Below, piece after piece: positions 17,364-27,462 of a stretch of 64,000 nt of DNA. The stretch's first letter is position 1. Every line of letters starts with the position of its first letter. Source of the stretch: Bacteroidales bacterium. GTDB taxonomy: Bacteria; Bacteroidota; Bacteroidia; Bacteroidales; UBA1402. The position numbers and the translations under genes were made by a program. The notes beneath the pieces are model-generated. The model was not told where the DNA came from. It saw only the letters and a program-made list of their open reading frames with translations, and searched no databases. Where the stretch lies: NCBI GenBank assembly GCA_021373135.1, contig JAJFTH010000009.1, positions 1 to 64,000 of the forward strand, in the 5' to 3' direction.

Positions 17364-18512
17364 TTATATTTTAATATAAATCTTGTTTTTGTACATATAA
17401 TGCAATACCGCAAAAATCAATAAAAAACCTCCCGTATAGTTTAAGGTTTCGTACCAGCTTCCGATAAACGGTTTTAATCCAATCATAAATACATCAGCCA
17501 TCGACCGCAATTGCACATTAAAAACATGCCATACCATATAAGCAAAGATTGCATTTGAACCAATTATAATCATCCATTTAGTTCCTTTTCGGACATTCCA
17601 AACATCAATTATCAAATAGAATGCAGCAAGAAGTAAAACGCTGATTCCTCCGGAAAATAAAACGAATGAACTTGTCCATATTTTTTTTATAATGGGATGC
17701 CAAATATTCCAAACAAGTGCAAGTGCCAGGATAGAAACACCAAAGATTATAAAATTTCTAAACTTAGTATATTTACTTACACCAGATTGCAGTATGTAAC
17801 CGCAGAAAACGCCCAACATCGTCGTTGCTCCAAAATTAAGACTCGAAACAATCCAGGTATAGTCCAACCCATCATCAAATCGCCCCAAAATCACGGCATC
17901 AACAAACTGAGCGACGTTCCTATCTGGAGTATAGGCACCAACAGTACTTCCGGCTATTGGTATCAAAGTCATAATGGCCCAATACAAAAGCAATAAACCA
18001 ACAGTAGCTGTTATTTGGTGTAAAACAGGTAAATAAAGAATTATTACTGTCGCTATCAGATAACCACAAGCAATAGCTTGAAGCGTATTCGAAAACAGTA
18101 GAAACTTGCTTACATCATAAGTAAGTAAGTTTCCCTGAACAATCATGCCCAACAACCACAAAATGACAATTCGTTTCATGGTATGTTTCCACAAAGGAAA
18201 ATTTGATTTCTCAACGCTCAACCGTTTGCGATAGGAATACACCATCGAAATACCCACCAAAAAGAGGAAGAGGGGCATGATTATGTCATAAAAATGGAAA
18301 CCGAACCACTCCACATGGTTTAGTTGTTCGTTAATAAATCCTGAGAAATGATTATGAAAGACTTTGTCAAGGCCCATAAAAATGCCTTCCCCTCCCATAA
18401 TCCAAAACATATCGAAGCCTCTCAAAGCATCGACAGAAGTGACCCTCTCTTTTGACAGAAGTGTCGGATTTTTGACCTGAAATACATTTAAATTGTCAAT
18501 TAATTCAATCAT
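17364..18512 (-). CDS. DUF5009 membrane acyltransferase (HGSNAT-like)
   Basis: A 382-residue integral membrane protein of the DUF5009 family, related to heparan-alpha-glucosaminide N-acetyltransferase. The start region SVDALRGFDMFWIMGGEG is the family signature. MPLFLFLVGISMVYSYRKR follows, then about ten hydrophobic helices. It is the last gene of the PUL operon, 31 bp after the GH36-like gene. Known relatives transfer acetyl groups across a membrane to amino sugars; here a sugar acetylation or deacetylation step in glycan use is plausible but not shown. The start is the only ATG in good context. Confidence 0.82.
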   Translation of the reverse strand: MIELIDNLNVFQVKNPTLLSKERVTSVDALRGFDMFWIMGGEGIFMGLDKVFHNHFSGFINEQLNHVEWFGFHFYDIIMPLFLFLVGISMVYSYRKRLSVEKSNFPLWKHTMKRIVILWLLGMIVQGNLLTYDVSKFLLFSNTLQAIACGYLIATVIILYLPVLHQITATVGLLLLYWAIMTLIPIAGSTVGAYTPDRNVAQFVDAVILGRFDDGLDYTWIVSSLNFGATTMLGVFCGYILQSGVSKYTKFRNFIIFGVSILALALVWNIWHPIIKKIWTSSFVLFSGGISVLLLAAFYLIIDVWNVRKGTKWMIIIGSNAIFAYMVWHVFNVQLRSMADVFMIGLKPFIGSWYETLNYTGGFLLIFAVLHYMYKNKIYIKI

Positions 18513-18543
18513 TTTAATTCATTTCAAATTGATCATTAGAAAT

Positions 18544-20568
18544 TCATTTGACAGGAAAAGCATCCAGAATCTTAACCTCAAATGGCTCCAGTGTAATCTG
18601 AAAAGACTTACCCTGAGCAATCGATTGGGACATATTTTCTGCTCTGACATCAAAAAAACGGTATTCATTGGTGATAGAATCAGGCAGGTCAAAGACATTT
18701 GCCACATTAATTTCAAATATTTGTTTTTCCTTCGAGGGATTTCTCAGCATTAATAGGGCTTTTTGAGGTGACCATGATGCAAAACCATAAACCTGGGATT
18801 TTTCCGGAGATCCTCCAATCCAGTGTGTATCCACCATGATACTTTCATTTTCTCTGGCCCAGCTTATAGCTTTGGCCAAACAATCCCAGTTTGCCTTATT
18901 TAGTTTATGCGGATTGATATACAATTCCTGTAAACTGGTACCGGTTGCAAAAAACGACCAGATCTCGTCAGCAATATCCTTATCCGACATTTCAAGCGTT
19001 TCCGGAGTTCCGTGGTCTGCAATGCAAATCCCATGATACATGAGCGCATTCAGTGGATATAAAGGCCCTCTTTCTACGATATTCTTAAATGCTTCGGCAT
19101 CGCGAAAATTTATCCATTGCTGCCTTTTCGATCCTATGCCGCTTACACCTGTATCCCAGCCGTTACGCCAGATTGCATCGCCATAATATAGCCAATAAGG
19201 CGATGGCCAGGTTCCGATGGTTAGACTAAAGTACAAATCAGGTTTTATATCCCTTAACCCGGTGACGAGATTCAGTAAAGCATCAATATCTTTTTCGTAA
19301 CTGGCACTGGCTCCCTCGGTACCATCACCCAAACCGACACCGTCAAACTTGAACATAGTCACTCCTTGTTTTTTTACAAAGTTGGAAGCCACCTCAAAAA
19401 AGCGGTTGTGGTATATGGGTCCACTCAATGAAAAGCCGTTGGCATTGGTTTCGAAAGGCGGAATTTGTTTTTTTCCATAAGCCAACCGTTGAGCTTTGGC
19501 TTCCTCATAACCGCCCCAGGGAGAAATCCAAACCCCCAAACTGGACTGATATTTTTTGGCAAGTTTGGACATCTTTTCGAAACCATTCGGAAATCCCTGA
19601 TTGAATTGCCAAAGTGATTGATTGTCATCCCATCCGTCATCAAAGAGAAAAGCATCCATCGGAGTCTTCCTTTTTACGATCAGGCTGTCAGCAAAAGTTT
19701 GTATCCTATCCATACAGGATACTTCATCCAATTTGTTATCAATCCAGGAAATATCATACCATGAATTATAGTGTAGCTGCTGATGATAAGGAACAGCTCG
19801 TTCTCTTTCGATATAGTACAGAAAGCCCCTTCGCATTTGCTTGATGGGTGAAACTCCCCACACTGCTGAAAACAACAAAGGTGTAGATACGGTGATAGGT
19901 TCATGACGTTCCATAAACGACGATACCGATTGTCCGGTTGTGTCAATCAGGCTCATTGGATGTTCCAATGCAAAAAAGAAATTGTTTCCGGCAAGCGGTG
20001 ATCCGGCAACCATACCGCAAGGCTCTAAACCACTCTCCTTGGGTAGTTCAATCAATCCGATTTTATCGATACTCAGAGAATCCTTTACGCTTAGCGTAAA
20101 CTCTTGCTTTAAATAATTTGATCCATCTTTTAATGAAACCTCCCAATGGATCTTTATACCGACCTTGTCGCAATAAAAGTCAGCGATTAAATTCTTCCCA
20201 TCAAACCGATCAGATTTTTTAATTGCTTTGAGCCGGCCTTTTATCGAGGTTACAGTTGGGCTTGTCATCAATTTGAAGTCGTTTGAAGTCAACCGTTCCC
20301 CACTTTCCAATACCAAATAGAACCATGGCTTCTCTTTCCAATCAATAAACTGCCCTGTTTCTTTATTCAGAAATCTTTGTGCATGAACCACTTGATCGGT
20401 TACCACCCATCTTGCATCCAAACTGCTATTTGTCAGTTCAAATAATGTCTTTTTCACCCGAACTTCGGCTGAGCTTATTGCTTTTCCAGGATAAACAGGT
20501 TGTGCAAAGGTGCTGTTCAAGGATATGAAAAACAAACTTGCCAAAAATAAATATCTCAAATTATTCAT
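18544..20568 (-). CDS. GH36/clan GH-D-like alpha-galactosidase family glycosidase
   Basis: A 674-residue secreted enzyme (signal peptide MNNLRYLFLASLFFISLNSTFAQ, cleaved about residue 22). After an N-terminal beta-sandwich the (beta/alpha)8 barrel begins with DAFLFDDGWDD, continues with LGVWISPWGGYEEAK and reaches MFKFDGVG, where the Asp is the likely nucleophile. A C-terminal beta-domain ends in PFEVKILDAFP. The layout fits clan GH-D (GH27/GH36) enzymes acting on alpha-linked galactose or N-acetylgalactosamine. The overall similarity to well-known alpha-galactosidases is modest, so substrate stays open. It lies between the beta-helix lipoprotein and the DUF5009 gene in the PUL. Confidence 0.78.
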   Translation of the reverse strand: MNNLRYLFLASLFFISLNSTFAQPVYPGKAISSAEVRVKKTLFELTNSSLDARWVVTDQVVHAQRFLNKETGQFIDWKEKPWFYLVLESGERLTSNDFKLMTSPTVTSIKGRLKAIKKSDRFDGKNLIADFYCDKVGIKIHWEVSLKDGSNYLKQEFTLSVKDSLSIDKIGLIELPKESGLEPCGMVAGSPLAGNNFFFALEHPMSLIDTTGQSVSSFMERHEPITVSTPLLFSAVWGVSPIKQMRRGFLYYIERERAVPYHQQLHYNSWYDISWIDNKLDEVSCMDRIQTFADSLIVKRKTPMDAFLFDDGWDDNQSLWQFNQGFPNGFEKMSKLAKKYQSSLGVWISPWGGYEEAKAQRLAYGKKQIPPFETNANGFSLSGPIYHNRFFEVASNFVKKQGVTMFKFDGVGLGDGTEGASASYEKDIDALLNLVTGLRDIKPDLYFSLTIGTWPSPYWLYYGDAIWRNGWDTGVSGIGSKRQQWINFRDAEAFKNIVERGPLYPLNALMYHGICIADHGTPETLEMSDKDIADEIWSFFATGTSLQELYINPHKLNKANWDCLAKAISWARENESIMVDTHWIGGSPEKSQVYGFASWSPQKALLMLRNPSKEKQIFEINVANVFDLPDSITNEYRFFDVRAENMSQSIAQGKSFQITLEPFEVKILDAFPVK

Positions 20569-20609
20569 TATTCAGATGTTTCTTAATATTTTAAAATACG
20601 TAATGATAG

Positions 20610-22184
20610 TTATTGCTGTGCCCCCATGCTAATCTGATTATTTACAATCCGGGGTTGGCCGTCAATATCGGTTTGGCCATTTATTTCGGTTGAAAAAGGC
20701 ATGCCGGCATTTTTTGCAGGAGATGAAGTTTGAATATGTAAATCAGGAATGGTCGTATTTACAAATAAGGGATTTTTTTCGTTCATCGATGACCGGTCGC
20801 CGTCACAGGCGGACTTCCACTCATCGAAATTTGTGTATTCAGTACCGTTCCATATCCACCTGACAGTGCCGGTGGAATAATACAGATTGTAATTGATTTG
20901 GTTATTTGACCCTGTTGAAGTGTATTTGTGAATGCATACATTATTTTCAGGTCTTGCATAAATAATATTGTTTTGAATGACATTGTTGCTGCAGTTTTCA
21001 GTGAGCCGGATTTCACCTTCCACTTCATCAAAATAACCCAAATCCCTGTTGTTTTCATAGATGGTATTATTTACTACATAACAGTTATTGGTTCCACCAC
21101 CAGTGTATCCAATATAGCCTCCCAAAGAAATACCCGCCAGAGAACAATTAAATACAAAGTTATTCCTGACAATACATTCCTGAGTGGGGAAATGATCTGT
21201 TTCACTGACAATTCCTATACCCCGCCCGCAATCATGCACTTTGTTTCTTTCAACAATGATATTTCTCGCCCCATCCACATAAATACCGATAGCCCCATTG
21301 TGTTCACTATATGCAGGAATCGGACCTTTTTTGCCGTCCATATCGAAAACCTCGTTATCAGCAATTATACCATTGCGGGCATAATTGTATGCAGGAATTG
21401 AATTGGCGGAATAGCCTCCCGCAGCAACTATCCCAATATTTTCTCCGTTATATACTTTGTTATTCCTGATTTCAAAACCATCCACATATCCGTTAATCGT
21501 CAGATTTTCACTATATCCGGTATTACAATCAAAAATTTCATTTCCTTCAACCAAAACCTTTGTTATCGGGATTTCCGTATTTCCTATGATTGCAATAGCA
21601 TGACCACTGCGTCCCTGTTCGGGTGTTGCATTATTCTCTATATTAAACACCCGGTTTTTCCTTATTATAATATGGTTCGATGCTCCTTTTACAACAATCC
21701 CATCAACATTCGCCCATGCATTAAATGTTTTAAAATTACAGATATCCAAATCTTCAATAGTAATCCAGCTTACGGCATTTAGTGTGATTAAACTTTCATC
21801 TCCATTAACAGAGAGCCCGTCACCGCTTATAGTAGCTTTTTCTCCAGGATATGCTTTTAAGGTTATGTATGAATTATTATTTCCCGACCTGTTAAAAGAA
21901 ATCTTTTCTTTATAAACGCCTTCTCTTACAAAAACCGTGTCTCCCGGATTAATAAGTCCCAATCCCTTTTGAATTGTTTTCACCGGTGCATTCACCGTTC
22001 CGGTATTAGAGTCATTTCCAAGAGCAGATACGTAGATATTCTTAACAAAATCCTCATGATTGCCCGGATCAGTAATAGGTGTAATAGATTCTTTTGAACA
22101 ACAGGTGAATATTGTGCTGCAAAATACGAGCACAAAAATTGATAAATGACTTTTACTAAAAAAATGAAACTCAATGTTTCTCAT
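20610..22184 (-). CDS. Right-handed beta-helix lipoprotein (polysaccharide lyase/hydrolase-like)
   Basis: The start at 22184 gives MRNIEFHFFSKSHLSIFVLV and a lipobox ending IFTCC, so it is a surface or periplasmic lipoprotein; the frame from 22307 adds 41 unlikely residues. The opening YVSALGNDSNTGTVNAPVKTIQKG is the usual start of pectate-lyase-like beta-helix proteins, followed by many N-rich turns (ITLKAYPGEKATISG, IRNNKVYNGENIG, VRNNFVFNCSLAGISLGG). The body is a parallel beta-helix as in several lyase and GH families. No catalytic residues can be fixed. As part of the PUL it probably cuts or binds the target glycan. Confidence 0.82.
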   Translation of the reverse strand: MRNIEFHFFSKSHLSIFVLVFCSTIFTCCSKESITPITDPGNHEDFVKNIYVSALGNDSNTGTVNAPVKTIQKGLGLINPGDTVFVREGVYKEKISFNRSGNNNSYITLKAYPGEKATISGDGLSVNGDESLITLNAVSWITIEDLDICNFKTFNAWANVDGIVVKGASNHIIIRKNRVFNIENNATPEQGRSGHAIAIIGNTEIPITKVLVEGNEIFDCNTGYSENLTINGYVDGFEIRNNKVYNGENIGIVAAGGYSANSIPAYNYARNGIIADNEVFDMDGKKGPIPAYSEHNGAIGIYVDGARNIIVERNKVHDCGRGIGIVSETDHFPTQECIVRNNFVFNCSLAGISLGGYIGYTGGGTNNCYVVNNTIYENNRDLGYFDEVEGEIRLTENCSNNVIQNNIIYARPENNVCIHKYTSTGSNNQINYNLYYSTGTVRWIWNGTEYTNFDEWKSACDGDRSSMNEKNPLFVNTTIPDLHIQTSSPAKNAGMPFSTEINGQTDIDGQPRIVNNQISMGAQQ

Positions 22185-22334
22185 ATACGAATTGGTCTTT
22201 AGAAAGGACAGTTTGCTGAATAATTGCCTGCCAATGACTTCTGGCAGGCAATTATAAATAGTTATCACTTCAAATAAATTTTGGTTATTGAAAGAATAAA
22301 GGTTCAACCACTCATCTTTATGAGTGCCAAAAAA

Positions 22335-23942
22335 CTATTGAAACATCTCCGGTTTAGGATATTTATCATCCTGAAATACGGGGGTACCGTAACCGGGATT
22401 TTGAAGTAAGATATCCTTTCCGGTTAAATCAATCTCTGTTTGCGGTATTGGGAAAAGATAATTTTTATTGGCATCAAAAGTTCTGTTTTCTATCAGATTT
22501 GATTCCACGCCATAAATCGGAATATTCATAACGATTTGAGCTATCCCCCAACGCTTAATATCAAAGAAACGCTGGCCCTCAAGGCATAATTCCACCCGTC
22601 TCTCATGCCGGATTCTCTCACGCATCTCTGCCTTTAAAAGACCAGAAGGGAGATTTGGCATTCCAACTCGATTGCGAATACTATTAATAGCTTTATAAAC
22701 TGAAGAATCCGGACCTGAAACTTCATTTTTTGCTTCAGCATAATTTAAAAGCACTTCAGCATAACGAATAAGGATGTAATTCTTACCCGAAGTAACATTT
22801 GAGACAAATGATTCAGGATCAGCTCCTTTTCTAGTCAGATAACCGGAACGAGTGTTTGCATCGGTACCGGATAAGGTATTTATCGTATGGCTTGTTCCAT
22901 TATTATCAACCACAATACTACCGGAATGAATAATTGACATATCCAATCTTGGATCGCGGTTTGCAAAAGGATTCGCCGGGTCATAAATAGTGGAAGAACG
23001 GATGGAATTCCCTTGCGTATCCTCAAACTCATCTACCAAACTTTTAAGTGGATTTAAGGCTGCCCATCCGCCCAAAGAACCTGCATTCAACCATAATTGT
23101 TCTGGACTTCCATAGCCACTCTGATCTGTAAATTGTACATCAAAAAGGACTTCCTTGTTATTCTCTTTATTTTGGGAAAATAAATTGATATAGCTTTGTA
23201 CACCATCGGCGTCATAAAGACCATACTGCCCTTGTTCCATAACCTGTTGAGCTGCATCGGCAGCCTCCTGAAACCGGTATTCATACAATAGAACCCGGGA
23301 TTTAAAAGCCAGAGCTGCGCCACTTGTTATTCTGCCAGGTGCTTCAGGCTCTTTCGGTAAATCCGAAATAGCTGCATTTAAGTCATTTAAGATAAAATCT
23401 ATGACTTCATTCCTTTTATTTCTTGGAGTCTTCAATTCATCCATGGTAAGAGGCTTTTCTACTATCGGTACACCTCCGAAAAGCATAACCAACTGATGGT
23501 AATAATATGCGCGAAAGAACTTCACTTCTGCAATATAGGTTTTCCTCAAGTCTTCGTCCATTTGTACCTGACCGATATTGGTAAGAAAAACATTGGTCCG
23601 GCGGATATTAAAGTAAAGTTGAGTCCAGTTATTCTCAAAGAACGGAGTTTCGGAACCAAAAGATCCGGCAGCAATCGTATTATAATCAGATCCCTGCCAA
23701 ACATTGATAGCATCATCCGACCACGTATTATGAGCCAATACCTTTTGGATCATCGTGTAATCATTATTCTGGATTAAAGTATTATAAACACCGACGAGTG
23801 CCTGAGTGGCATCATCTTGGGTTTTATAGAAACTTTCTCCGGAAATCTGGTCTTTCGGCGCAACATTCAGAAAATCGTCGTTACAAGAATAAAGGCCGAA
23901 TATAAACACTGTAAATACGACTATATATATTTTTCTTTTCAT
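22335..23942 (-). CDS. SusD/RagB-family glycan-binding lipoprotein
   Basis: Outer-membrane lipoprotein that caps the SusC channel and binds glycan. The start at 23942 gives MKRKIYIVVFTVFIFGLYSC, with the lipid-bearing Cys at residue 20; the longer frame from 23978 adds 12 residues. Family signatures include DDFLNVAPKDQISGESFYKT, the TPR-rich core (AEVKFFRAYYYHQLVMLFGGVPI) and the C-terminal RIRHERRVELCLEGQRFFDIKRWG. It directly follows the SusC gene, as in nearly all PULs. Confidence 0.96.
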   Translation of the reverse strand: MKRKIYIVVFTVFIFGLYSCNDDFLNVAPKDQISGESFYKTQDDATQALVGVYNTLIQNNDYTMIQKVLAHNTWSDDAINVWQGSDYNTIAAGSFGSETPFFENNWTQLYFNIRRTNVFLTNIGQVQMDEDLRKTYIAEVKFFRAYYYHQLVMLFGGVPIVEKPLTMDELKTPRNKRNEVIDFILNDLNAAISDLPKEPEAPGRITSGAALAFKSRVLLYEYRFQEAADAAQQVMEQGQYGLYDADGVQSYINLFSQNKENNKEVLFDVQFTDQSGYGSPEQLWLNAGSLGGWAALNPLKSLVDEFEDTQGNSIRSSTIYDPANPFANRDPRLDMSIIHSGSIVVDNNGTSHTINTLSGTDANTRSGYLTRKGADPESFVSNVTSGKNYILIRYAEVLLNYAEAKNEVSGPDSSVYKAINSIRNRVGMPNLPSGLLKAEMRERIRHERRVELCLEGQRFFDIKRWGIAQIVMNIPIYGVESNLIENRTFDANKNYLFPIPQTEIDLTGKDILLQNPGYGTPVFQDDKYPKPEMFQ

Positions 23943-23995
23943 CTCATTGTTTTTTATTTTAACATTTAAGTTCATCATCTTATCTATTTATAAGA

Positions 23996-26900
23996 TCAAA
24001 AGGTCAGGTTTAGGCCACCCATCATGGTCGTAACTTGCGGATAATAATTTCCGGCGGCTCCTTGCCAACCAACTGTTGAAAACTGCGGTGCTTCGGGATC
24101 AAAGTCTTTAAAGGAAGTAAACAAGAATGGATTGTCTACACTAAAATACACCCTCAGTCTTTCCATCTTGATTTTACTTAACAAGGAGGATGAAAGTGAA
24201 TAACCGACCTGAATATTTCTAATTCTGAGATAAGAGGCATCTTCCACAAAGAAAGAGCTGGTTTGTCCGTAGTTCCTGGATGCAGTATTCAGAGATAATC
24301 TTGGAAAACTTGCATTGGGATTTTCTGTTGTCCAACTATTTCCGACAACCCTATCCAATACTTTTCCGGAATTAGGAAATGGTTGTATAGCTTGAGCTGT
24401 TAAACACCTGCTTACATTTCCTACCCCTTGAGCTAAAACCGAAATGTCAAAGTTCTTATAAGTACCTCCCAATTGAAAGCCGTAATTAATTTCAGGAAAA
24501 GAAGTACCTAATGATTTGCGGTCATACTGATCGATGGTATTATCAGGAACACCATTTGGGCCGCTGATATCTCTGTACCGAATATCCCCAGGTTGAGTTC
24601 CACCAAAAGTCGCTGTTTGGTTAGGCGCACTATTTACTTCATCCTGTGTCTGAAATAAGCCCATGGCCTCATATCCATAAATATTATTTATCGGATCGCC
24701 AACCGATACTCCGGGGGTATCCCCACCTGCAAGGTTTGTTATTCTATTTTTAACATAAGAGAAATTGGCATTTGCCCAATAACCGATTGCCCCTATTTGG
24801 TTACGATGTTTAATAATTAAATCAAAACCTTTATTTGATACTCCACCTGCATTAACAGTGGGAGGGTATCCTCCCAATATGGATGGTTGTGGCAAGCTAA
24901 GCAATATATTGTTCGTTTGCCGAACATAATAATCACCTGTAAAGGATAATTTGCCATTAAAAAAGTCAGCATCAATACCAAAATTACTTTCGGCAGACGT
25001 CTCCCAGCTAATATTCTCATTTTTTAGCCATCTGTTTTCTGCTATTCCAGGACTCAAAGATCCGCCAAAAGTGTAATTTACTCCCGTAGAATAGGTTGGA
25101 AGGAAGGCATAATTACCAATTTCCTGATTTCCTAATTTTCCCCATGAACCTCTCAATTTTAAATTATTAAACCAGTCATTAACTGGGAAAAAACTTTCTT
25201 TTGAGATATTCCATCCTGCAGAAAAGGAAGGGAAAAAACCAAAGCGTTTATCTTTAGGAAATCTGGAGGTTCCATCATAACGGAAATTTGCTTCCAAAAG
25301 ATATTTCTCTTTAAAATTATAGTTAAGTCGTCCAAAAAGAGACCTTAACCTGTAATCTATAGCAGAACCATAATTGCTCCAGGTAGCAGCATTACCAGCA
25401 TTTAGCTGATCTACAAAATTGTTTGGCAAATCATTAATTGCTGCACCGATTTGGTCATAAGCAACGCTTATCTGGTTATAACCTAAAAGAGCTTTAACAT
25501 TATGAGCATCGTTAAATGTATGTGTATAATCTAAAAAACCTTGTAAGTTTATTTCCAGATTTTCTGACCTTGAATCTGAAACCCCACTTCTGTAAGTCGT
25601 TGTTACAACATCATAATTATATAATTGGAGCTCTTTTGTAAAAGCATGGTATTTGTATGTATTATCTGTTACAGATGCAATACCTTTAACCTTCAGATCC
25701 TTTAGAAGCGTATAATCGGCATTAAGAGTGAAAAGAAACGTATTTGTATAGTCATCCTGGTATCCTCCATCTCTGGCTATTGCCGTGGAGTTATGATCAT
25801 AAGGAAATCCACCCCAATTACCGTTGGAATATTTAATTGTTGTGGTAGGAGCCTCGCGATAAGCCCGTAATACAAGCTCTCCAATACTCATCGAAGGGTC
25901 GGTTGTTTTCACCCGGCTTGCAGACATATTCACTCCAATTTTGAAGCGTGTGGAAAAATCCTGATCAAAATTAACCCTAAGATTATAACGGTTACTCGAC
26001 GTATTGGCGATTAGACCATTTCGGCTTAAATAGCCCAATGATATATTATATTTGGTGTTGTTGCTACCTCCGTTAATGCCTAAAAAGTCTTGCTGTTGGA
26101 ATGCTGTTTGAGAAAACAATGAATTTACCCAGTCGGAATTCGGATGAAAATCAGGATCGCTGCCATCCTTGTATTTCCGTATATCTTCAGCAGTATATTT
26201 AGCAGATCCTCCATCATTAACCAGAGCCTCATTATATAAAGTGGCATAATCAGCAGAATTTGCATATTGGGGTAAACGTGTGGCATTCTGAACGCCAAAG
26301 CTATTATTAAAAGTGATGGTATTTTTACCTGCTTTTCCTCTTTTTGTTGTAATCAAAAGTACACCGTTTGCACCTCGTACCCCATAGATAGAAGCAGATG
26401 AAGCATCCTTAAGTACCGATACACTTTCTATATCATTCGGATCTATATTGGTATAGGAGGATTCAACCCCATCAACGATAACCAACGGATCATTACTACC
26501 TAAAGTTCCAATCCCGCGAATTCTGATGGTTCCATTATCACGTCCGGGTTGTCCGGAACTTTGTTCTACTGTTAATCCCGGTATTTGTCCTGTCAACAGA
26601 TTTGATACATCCTGAGCAGGCCGATCTGCTATTTGTTTTGCTGAGACCATCTCCACTGATCCGGTAAGATTAACTTTCTTCTGAGTCCCATAGCCTATCA
26701 CCATGACTTCATCAAGTTGTTTTGAATGTTCCTTCAACAATAATTTTACCACAAGGTCTTTTTGTGAATCTACTTCAATCTCCAAAGAAGAATATCCTAT
26801 ATAAGAAATGATTAATATGGATCGATTGGTAACTTCTAATGAAAATTTCCCATTAAGATCTGTCATTGTGCCGTTTTTAGTACCCTTTATCATGACAGTA

Positions 26901-27304
26901 GCTCCAATAATAGGATCGCCACTCTGATCAGTAACTATTCCGGTTATTTTTTTAGATTCGCCTTTACTTTCATTCATTTTGGCAATAAGAACTACAATAT
27001 TATTTTTTTCTAATTTGTAATTGATGTTTGATTTTGTTAAAAGTATAGACATCGCTTTGTCTATAGAAACATCTTTTACCTGTAAAGAACTGATTTTATC
27101 CAGTCCCTTCAGGCTTTCATTATAAAAAAATCGATATTGGCTTTTTGTTTCAATTACTTTTAAAATTTCTTTTAAAGGACGATTCGAAACATCTACCGAA
27201 ACTTGTGCATACAAGCCGGTTGAAAATAATACAAGGAAAAGGAATAAAAAGCCCTTAAGCAAAGTCCTTTTCAGTTGATGTTTTGTGATGTTTTTTTTTG
27301 GCAT
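23996..27304 (-). CDS. SusC/RagA TonB-dependent receptor with STN signalling domain
   Basis: A 1102-residue outer-membrane glycan importer. In order: signal peptide (to about residue 34, FSTGLYA), STN domain (about 40-110), carboxypeptidase-like domain starting GIVTDQSGDPIIGATVMIKG, plug domain with TonB-box region and LVIVDGVE, then a beta-barrel ending in GLNLTF. The STN domain marks receptors that signal to a FecR anti-sigma factor, and such a pair lies directly upstream (27463-29136). Import of oligosaccharide should therefore switch on its own operon. It heads the susC-susD-beta-helix-GH-DUF5009 operon. Confidence 0.96.
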   Translation of the reverse strand: MPKKNITKHQLKRTLLKGFLFLFLVLFSTGLYAQVSVDVSNRPLKEILKVIETKSQYRFFYNESLKGLDKISSLQVKDVSIDKAMSILLTKSNINYKLEKNNIVVLIAKMNESKGESKKITGIVTDQSGDPIIGATVMIKGTKNGTMTDLNGKFSLEVTNRSILIISYIGYSSLEIEVDSQKDLVVKLLLKEHSKQLDEVMVIGYGTQKKVNLTGSVEMVSAKQIADRPAQDVSNLLTGQIPGLTVEQSSGQPGRDNGTIRIRGIGTLGSNDPLVIVDGVESSYTNIDPNDIESVSVLKDASSASIYGVRGANGVLLITTKRGKAGKNTITFNNSFGVQNATRLPQYANSADYATLYNEALVNDGGSAKYTAEDIRKYKDGSDPDFHPNSDWVNSLFSQTAFQQQDFLGINGGSNNTKYNISLGYLSRNGLIANTSSNRYNLRVNFDQDFSTRFKIGVNMSASRVKTTDPSMSIGELVLRAYREAPTTTIKYSNGNWGGFPYDHNSTAIARDGGYQDDYTNTFLFTLNADYTLLKDLKVKGIASVTDNTYKYHAFTKELQLYNYDVVTTTYRSGVSDSRSENLEINLQGFLDYTHTFNDAHNVKALLGYNQISVAYDQIGAAINDLPNNFVDQLNAGNAATWSNYGSAIDYRLRSLFGRLNYNFKEKYLLEANFRYDGTSRFPKDKRFGFFPSFSAGWNISKESFFPVNDWFNNLKLRGSWGKLGNQEIGNYAFLPTYSTGVNYTFGGSLSPGIAENRWLKNENISWETSAESNFGIDADFFNGKLSFTGDYYVRQTNNILLSLPQPSILGGYPPTVNAGGVSNKGFDLIIKHRNQIGAIGYWANANFSYVKNRITNLAGGDTPGVSVGDPINNIYGYEAMGLFQTQDEVNSAPNQTATFGGTQPGDIRYRDISGPNGVPDNTIDQYDRKSLGTSFPEINYGFQLGGTYKNFDISVLAQGVGNVSRCLTAQAIQPFPNSGKVLDRVVGNSWTTENPNASFPRLSLNTASRNYGQTSSFFVEDASYLRIRNIQVGYSLSSSLLSKIKMERLRVYFSVDNPFLFTSFKDFDPEAPQFSTVGWQGAAGNYYPQVTTMMGGLNLTF

Positions 27305-27346
27305 AGATTTTTTATTTAAAAATTAAAACCTTTTGTTAGTTATATT

Positions 27347-27355
27347 GTATACAGC
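27347..27355 (-). promoter_or_regulatory. GCTGTATAC motif upstream of susC
   Basis: On the minus strand GCTGTATAC lies 43-51 bp before the susC start. The same nine bases recur upstream of fecR at 28502-28510. It could be part of an ECF-dependent promoter, but the spacing to the two starts differs. Confidence 0.3.
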
Positions 27356-27393
27356 CCAGAAAAAAAAAACCACTATTTATATCCAATGTTTTT

Positions 27394-27430
27394 AAAAAAA
27401 AACAGCAAGTCGAAACGATATCAACTTGCT
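27394..27430 (-). terminator. Rho-independent terminator after fecR
   Basis: On the minus strand AGCAAGT (27430-27424) pairs with ACTTGCT (27410-27404) across a 13-base loop and is followed by GTTTTTTTTT. It lies between fecR and susC, so it separates regulator and receptor transcripts or limits read-through. Confidence 0.75.
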
Positions 27431-27462
27431 GCAACTTTCATGAACATAAACGAATTTTTTCT

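Noticed and set aside
9199..21268. An 18-base identity between 9199-9216 and 21251-21268
   Set aside because: Low-complexity AT-rich sequence; one chance match of this length is not improbable in 64 kb and no larger similarity extends from it.
20610..22184. T9SS cargo signal on the beta-helix protein
   Set aside because: The C-terminus ends in the helix fold without a sorting domain, and it has a lipoprotein signal instead.
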